A program made the position numbers and the translations under genes. Positions 58,086 through 64,000 of a stretch of DNA of 64,000 nt are shown here, one piece after another. Origin of the DNA: Gigantopelta aegis (lineage: Eukaryota; Mollusca; Gastropoda; Neomphalida; Peltospiridae); the NCBI RefSeq assembly GCF_016097555.1, contig NC_054709.1, positions 32,563,299 through 32,627,298 of the forward strand, in the 5' to 3' direction. Each line of letters begins with the position of its first letter. The stretch's first letter is position 1. The notes beneath the pieces were generated by a model. The model was given only the letters and a program-made list of their open reading frames with translations, had not been told where the DNA came from and did not search any database.

Positions 58086-58800
58086 TTTACTTTGGCATAG
58101 GCTGGAGGGTACAAACACACATACACACAGACACATTCATACACGCACACCCTACTGAGGTTAAAACTGTTTGAACTACAATATTAGCTGTCCTGAGAAA
58201 ATGTAGACAGAAGGGTTCATTAGGTTCATATTGGAACCCACTCGGATCCAGACCACGCCACACACATGACTTGTTTGGGCTAACATCGCACAGACAGGAT
58301 AGCACATACCACTGCCTTTGATATACCAGTCGTGGTGCACTGGCTTGTCGGGGACTAACTTGCACAGCCATTATTACATCGGTATAGACATTTGCCACCT
58401 TCAATTAAAACTGTAGGTTAAAATAGAAACGGATTCGAAACTGTAGGCTAAGTAAATCCAATACGTTTATTGCAATAACTGCTGTCTTGTTTGGCTTCAC
58501 ATTTTTCCACTTACAATTTTGAATCTGTTGTTATTTTAAGCATATTTGACCTATGTGCCTACACATTTTACTGAAGGTGGCAAATATCCATGTAGTAATG
58601 GATGTGAAATATGGTTACAGTTCCCATACGTTGTACATAATTCCATATCCAGTAGGATTCCGCCCATGGTTTAAAAATGTGTCCACACTCCACGTGTCCA
58701 CGTTTTAATATGCTTCAAACAACTCGTAAGATAACTCGTATCCAGTGTCGGATCCAAAAAATCCATTTAGGTGGGTGCCAATGACGTGGCCGAAGGCTAT

Positions 58801-59190
58801 TAAAGAGACATTCCTGAGTTTGCTGCTACTTTTAAGATGTTATCGACTAACCGAGACTTTTTAACGATTGTAATTACATATCAAATATATTTTTCTGCAT
58901 AAAATATTAAGTGGCTTTATATTAAACGTGTTTCTGATCGTTCTAATATTTTTACTAGGTTAAATTTCATTTTATTTCCTAAAATATATTTTTTCGTACG
59001 TACGAAATTATTTGAAGACAAAATCCAGTTTGGGCTTCTTATAAAAATTAAGACGACCACAAACACACTGAATATACAGACACTGATATTCTAAAGAAGA
59101 AAATATATTTAATATGTAAGTTTAATCGTAGAAATATTTTATTAGTCGGAAACATCTTACAATGCAGCAAACTCGGGAATGTCCCTTTAA
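58801..59190. mobile_element. Palindromic-ended MITE, family E
   Basis: AAAGAGACATTCCTGAGTTTG at the start and CAAACTCGGGAATGTCCCTTT at the end; both halves are inverted over most of their length. Confidence 0.88.
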
Positions 59191-59640
59191 TGTTCCCGAA
59201 GGGATTCCTCAGATTCTCCAACGAAAAAGGTAAGCCACGACTGGTAACTACGGTATATGGTATTCGATATATATTTGAACAAATTTAGGTATTTTGCTGA
59301 GAAAGATAAAAAGAAGGACTTGCTATATATATATTTTTTTTTTGGGTGACTATATTAGTGTCGAATTTAAAAGTGGCGGTAAAAAAGGTCTTAAAGCAAG
59401 TAGGCAAATAGTTCAGTTAAGTGTCTTGATGGGGGAAATCATGTGACCTTGATTCAAAACAATTATCGGCGAGTCGAGGTCAAACCATGCCGTGAGGTAT
59501 TTTGTAATCTTGTCTGCACATTTTCTTTATCACCCCTCCTAATATCCGATGTATTTTTCGTGCAGGGGTATCGTTAAACATCTAATCAAATCTAACCACG
59601 TTTGACGAATTCGGGAATGAATGCTATTTGTGTATGGCCG
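59190..59640. other. Spacer, nothing recognised
   Basis: Between the family E MITE and the next SINE. No open frame or element ends of note. Confidence 0.5.
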
Positions 59641-59935
59641 GGATCTACCTTAGTTGGTATAGCGCTCACCTGAGGAGCTTGCGTCGTAGGATCGAATGAC
59701 ATCAGTGGACCCATTCTCTGATTAAGAAAACAATCTTCCCCTTATCCCGACCAGTGCACCACGACTGACATATCAAAGGCTGAGGTATGTGCTGTCTTGT
59801 CTATGGGAAAGTGCATATAAAAGATATTTTGTTATTAATGGAGAAATGAAACTCAGAATTACCAAATGTTTGATATTCAATATCCGATGATTAATAAATC
59901 AACGTACTCTATTGGTGACGCTAAACAAAACAAAA
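59640..59935 (+). mobile_element. tRNA-derived SINE, diverged
   Basis: GGATCTACCTTAGTTGGTAT head, GTAGGATCGAATG in the B-box place, ACCACGACTGACATATCAAA body, ATTAATAAATCAACGTACTC tail. Confidence 0.82.
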
Positions 59936-60683
59936 TTTAACGTTTTACCAAAGGGAAAATTATTCACCTATATTATTTTAAGGAGTGCTTATGTGTACGT
60001 ATAGCTGTGGGGCTTTTGTTCTTCTCTCTCTCCCTCCCCCCCCCCTCTCTCTTTCTTTTTGTCTCGCTCCTTTGAGGAAGAAAAGTGTATGTCTGTCTGC
60101 GTACGTATGCGCGTCTGTTTCTATGTGTGCGCGTGCATGCGTTCGTGTGTAAGTATCAAGATTAAAAAACAAATAACCAAACTAAATGAAATACATCAAA
60201 CTTTATTATAAATTATGTTACACAAAATTATTACAACAGTGCCGTAGGCGTTTCGGTTCATCCGTTCCTATATCATACTGACATCTCGCCACCACGTACA
60301 TACAACAGTCAAGTTTTCATCCGATGGTGCTACTGACCATAGTCGTCACAGTTAAAATGCTAAACATGGATTTAGCCGGGGCCCCAAGAGGTTCAGACTC
60401 CCATTTTGGGGGGTCAAGTCGTTATTTTTGCCTTTGTACGGTGTTTTGTTAATCTATGGCAATCGAACTACCTTACTTTAATGTTACGCTCTCCCTCTCC
60501 CCCCTCCCCCTGAAAATCCTTAGCCCAGGTTCCCTTATTTTATGATGAAGTCGTTAATTTTGTCTTTGCTAATCTAATTTCTCGTTCCAACCAGTGCACC
60601 ACCACTGGTCAAAGGCCGTGGCATGTGTTTTTCTGTTTGTGGGAAAGTGCATATAAAAGATCCCTAGCTACATTAGGAAAAGA

Positions 60684-60990
60684 CCGGACTCGGTGGTGTT
60701 GTGGTTAAGCTATCGGACTTAAGGCTGGTAGGTACAGGGTTCACAGCCCGATACCGGCTACCACCCAGAGCGAAATTTAACGACTGAATGGGTAGGTGTA
60801 AGACCACTACACCCTCTTCTCTCTCACTAACCACTAACAAGTAACTCACTCTCTTGGAAAGACAACCCAGATAGCTCAGATGTGTGCCCAGGACAGCGTG
60901 CTTGAACCTTAATTGGGCATAAGGGGGGGGCGCTAAAGTTGCATTGATAAACAATGCCGAGGTGAGTTCACTAAATAAACAGTTTATAAA
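60684..60990 (+). mobile_element. tRNA-derived SINE, family C
   Basis: Head ACCGGACTCGGTGGTGTTGT, B box-like GGTTCACAGCCC, then a body unlike families A/B: AATTTAACGACTGAATGGGT and CCCAGGACAGCGTGCTTGAA. A short fragment of family B lies just before it (60,590-60,680). Confidence 0.85.
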
Positions 60991-60999
60991 GACAATTAC

Positions 61000-62090
61000 T
61001 ACATTGTTCAATAATCAATAATGGTTTGCCTTTTGTTTCAGGAAATTGCGAAAATGAAAAACCGCAGATTATAGTCCGTCCTACAGGAAACGCCTTTTTT
61101 AATGCTATAGATTTTACTACAAGTTATTTATTTCTGAGCCGATTATTTTCTAAATTACACACAAAAATATATATATATATTTTTTTTCTTTCTGAAACAC
61201 TTTTACTGTTTTTTCTTACGTCAAACCAAACTGAAATTATTTACAAATGTTTTTTTGTAGGAGGATAGGACGAACTATAAGTGCTTAAACAAGGCCGTAG
61301 CTAAGTTTTTATTTAATTTAATTTAATTTTATTATTATTATTTTTTTTTTTTAGATGGGGGAGAGGGGAAGGGGGTGTGTGCATATGCATTTTTGGAATG
61401 AACGAGCATACCTAAAACTCCTCAAACTGTTAAGAAGAGGATTTTCTTTAAATTTCTATTATTTTTACCGGAATGATCCCCCCATAAAGAAACCCCAACC
61501 CTGCCCCCTTGCCCCCTCCCCCTCGCTAGCTGCGGCCATACTAGACTATATTTAGACATTCGGTAGTAAAATCTTGATTTGACTGATAACATCGTGGTTT
61601 TAGAAGTATAGGTGCATGGTGCTTATAATTCAAATCCTTATGTTCATACACTTCTAACCGATGGTGGAATCGAAAAGTGATCGCTTGGTGCACCAGCAAC
61701 AGATCCTAACACCACTTCGAATGATCCCGTGTTCAGGCATTTATTTGTTTCCTGATAAGATCAGGGCCGTTCCCCCCTGAGAATGTCACTTTTTTTTTTT
61801 TAACTCAGCACATCTCAGGGTTTAATTTGTATAGTGTTTCATTTGTTCATAAAAAGTAGTGACCCTAGGATTTTGATCAGGGTACGGCCCTGAAGATAGT
61901 ATAATGACTAGATACAATTTTGTTTACCATTTCAAACAAGAAACTAAACTTTAGACAAAAACCCCCAAACAAACACCCACCTCCCCCCCCCCCCACAAAA
62001 AACCCACAGTGTTAAAAAAGGTCAAGGCTCCTTTAAACCGACATGAGGTCAATATTTCATTATTATGCCTAAAACTAAAACGTTTATTAG
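61000..62090. other. Spacer between satellites and the Hox gene, no gene seen
   Basis: AT-rich sequence with homopolymer runs (C12 near 61,984). The 61,026-61,555 region is open in places on plus but has low-complexity translation and no family match that I recognise. Confidence 0.5.
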
Positions 62091-62099
62091 CACAGGATG

Positions 62100-62550
62100 T
62101 GATCGTTACTATTTGTAGCGCCTAGATGATTCCTTCGACGGTCGGTGAAAGCTATTTAATAATGTGACGCCTAGGTGGTTCCCTCGACGGTTGGTGAAAG
62201 TTAATAATGTGACGTCTAGATGGTTCCTTCGACGCTTGGCGAAAGCTATTTAATAATGTGACGCCTAGATGGTTCTACTGACTCTTGATGAAGGCGCGTT
62301 AATATTGTATCGCTTAGACGATTCCTTCAATGTCTGATGAAAAAACCCAAAACGTTAATATTGTATCGCCTAGACGGTTCCTTCAACGTCTGGTGAAAAT
62401 AGCATTGAAAATAACATTAATATTGTATCGCCTAGACGGTTCCTTCAACGTCTGGTGAAAATAGCATTATTAAAGCGCCTAGCTGGTTCCTTCGACGCCT
62501 TTGAAAATAACATTAATATTGTAACGCCTAGACGGTTCTTTCAACGCCCG
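62100..62550. repeat. Degenerate tandem repeat, about 8 units of 45-65 bp
   Basis: Units around CGCCTAGATGGTTCCTTCGA followed by a GGTGAAAG motif and an AT-rich part. It lies about 250 bp beyond the Hox stop codon. Divergence suggests an old array. Confidence 0.88.
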
Positions 62551-62803
62551 GAGAAAGAGACTCAGCACAAACACTAATGCCGAGCATCAGATAAGTTACT
62601 TCCGGTGTATCCACCTACTTTACGACAATCGCACACGATTCCACTTCCGGCGTCATTACACTAAATCGTCTTTATGTCATTATCAAAAGCAGATTTAACG
62701 ATGGAAATGCATTCAGTGTTAAAGCTTGAACGATGCAAAGGTGATCATACCCGAGTCTGGGGAGAGAAAATGTAAACCCTCACGTTCTGTGACGTCATAA
62801 ACT

Positions 62804-63147
62804 TCATGACGTCAACCCCGCCTCCTCTAGCACGTCATGCTCGTGCGGTTGTAGTTGGTTCACAGAGTTCAACTCCTGGAGAGGGGTTATGGCGTTCAAG
62901 TCCTCCCTCTTTTGAATTTTCTTTGCTTTTATTCGGCGATTTTGAAACCATATTTTTATTTGACGTTCTGATAAATTGATCAGTTGCGACAGTTCCCATC
63001 TGCGCGATTTTGAAATATACGTCGACGTTGAATATTCACGTTCCAGCTCCGCGATCTGAAATTTTGAATATGGCCGCCTCCTTTTGCGAAGAGTCACCGT
63101 CGTAGGAGCAAGTGATGTGGAAGGCAGATGTATGGCTTGTTGCATGT
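62804..63147 (-). CDS. Post1: Posterior Hox gene, homeobox exon (Post1-like), partial
   Basis: Sequence-specific transcription factor; posterior Hox genes pattern the posterior axis. The last exon runs from acceptor TTTCCAG (split codon) to a stop. The homeodomain (62912-63091) reads [57 protein letters not shown]: Pro7, Tyr8, Gln50 and Asn51 are present, and it has the RWELSQ-type helix of Abd-B/posterior Hox proteins. Unusual points are Tyr at position 20 and Ile (not Met) at 54. A tail of about 34 residues follows. No upstream exon is visible before the right edge, so the N-terminal part is outside. Post1 is my best assignment; Post2 or another Abd-B-like paralog is the alternative. Confidence 0.8.
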
Positions 63148-63185
63148 CTGGAAATAAACATAAAAACATGTAATTAAAAAAAAAT

Positions 63186-63420
63186 GGAAGTTTGTTTTGT
63201 TTAACGACACTACTAGAGCACATTGATGTATTAATCATCGGCTATTGGATGTCAACCATTTGGTAATTTTGACATATCGGTATGGTCTTAGAGAGGAAAC
63301 CCGCTACATGTTTTCCCATTAGTAGATAGGGGATCTTTTATATGCACCATATCAGACAGGATAGCACATACCACAGACTTGGATATTCCAGATGGTATTG
63401 CTATGGCTAGAACGAGTGTA
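63186..63420 (-). mobile_element. SINE family B, 5'-truncated, in Hox intron
   Basis: Inverted tail (TTTAACGACACTACTAGAGC) and body (GCACCATATCAGACAGGATA) about 40 bp upstream of the homeobox exon acceptor. Confidence 0.85.
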
Positions 63421-63734
63421 ATTAACGAAGTTTCTTACACACCCGTTGGTGAGAACATCATTCGTTATTTGTGATAACTCATACTAATAACACACATACG
63501 TGTGATAACAATTTAAAGACATACGATTGACTGCTCCTAGGTGATGACCAGATCACCTCTGCCATACAATCCAATAAAAAACACACGATCAAAATCAATT
63601 ACTATGTGACGTATTAGCTTTGTTTTTCTATTACTACAAGCGCTAGGACCTTAAATAGGTGTTACTTACAACTATGATAAATAAATAAAATCAGGAAGTA
63701 AGTAAAATAAATTATTAAATAAGTAAGTAGAAGT

Positions 63735-63857
63735 AAGTAATTAGATATATAGATAAATAAATAAATAAATAAATAAATAAACTGAATAAATAAATAAACT
63801 AACTAAATAAAAAACTAACTAACTAAATAACTGAATAAATACATCAATTAACTAACT

Positions 63858-63936
<79 letters not shown>

Positions 63937-63965
63937 ACTAACTAACTAACTAACTAACTGACTGA
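63735..63965. repeat. (TAAA)n and (ACTA)n microsatellites
   Basis: AAATAAATAAATAAAT from about 63,745, then ACTAACTAACTAACTAACTA to 63,960, near the right edge, upstream of the homeobox exon. Confidence 0.93.
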
Positions 63966-64000
63966 CTAAATTAAACAGCATTCGAACTCTGGTTATAATA

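Overview
This is a 64 kb piece of an AT-rich, intron-rich and very repeat-rich animal nuclear genome. The proteins and the tRNA-derived SINEs point to a mollusc, probably a gastropod. This placement is inferred, and the species is not identified. Three genes are supported by exon-by-exon reading with consistent splice phases.

Layout. (1) Positions 472-33,162, minus strand: a SMARCC-type subunit of the SWI/SNF (BAF) chromatin remodeler (BAF155/BAF170, Moira). It has 19 clear exons plus a scrambled exon 2. The C-terminal coiled-coil end lies beyond the left edge. (2) Positions 33,163-34,900: a 1.7 kb divergent intergenic region with a long (TA)n tract. (3) Positions 34,901-52,952, plus strand: a complete seven-exon coatomer zeta gene (COPZ1), 177 codons, the same length as human COPZ1. 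(4) Positions 53,000-62,600: no gene seen; SINEs, MITEs, a 36-bp satellite and a G-rich 33-bp satellite. (5) Positions 62,804-63,147, minus strand: the homeobox exon of a posterior Hox gene, most like lophotrochozoan Post1. Its upstream exon(s) lie beyond the right edge.

Main observation. Tandem arrays repeatedly sit exactly on exon-intron junctions of the two housekeeping genes, so the repeat unit contains coding sequence plus a splice site. COPZ1 exon 6 has about 54 extra copies of its 5' splice site in a 5 kb, 93/95-bp array. SMARCC exon 15 has three extra copies of its 5' junction. SMARCC exons 2, 9 and 13 have multiplied 3' splice sites. The exon 9 unit is 33 bp, open, and in frame with the exon. 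Single-copy relics of SMARCC exon 13 and COPZ1 exon 4 also lie in introns. Separately, both ends of one MITE family have each been turned into a local satellite.

Mobile DNA: several tRNA-derived SINE families, a decayed Tc1-like transposon inside a SINE, a hAT-type nonautonomous element with an 8-bp target duplication, a Mutator-like long-TIR element with an 11-bp duplication, and several MITEs. I saw no convincing retrovirus-like or Polinton-like element and no CRISPR, operon or complete tRNA/rRNA gene.

The three genes are not one pathway: chromatin remodeling, Golgi-ER vesicle coat, and axial patterning. Their adjacency echoes vertebrate linkage, where COPZ1 lies by HOXC and COPZ2 by HOXB, with SMARCC2 on the HOXC chromosome arm. 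The region may therefore be the posterior flank of the mollusc Hox cluster.
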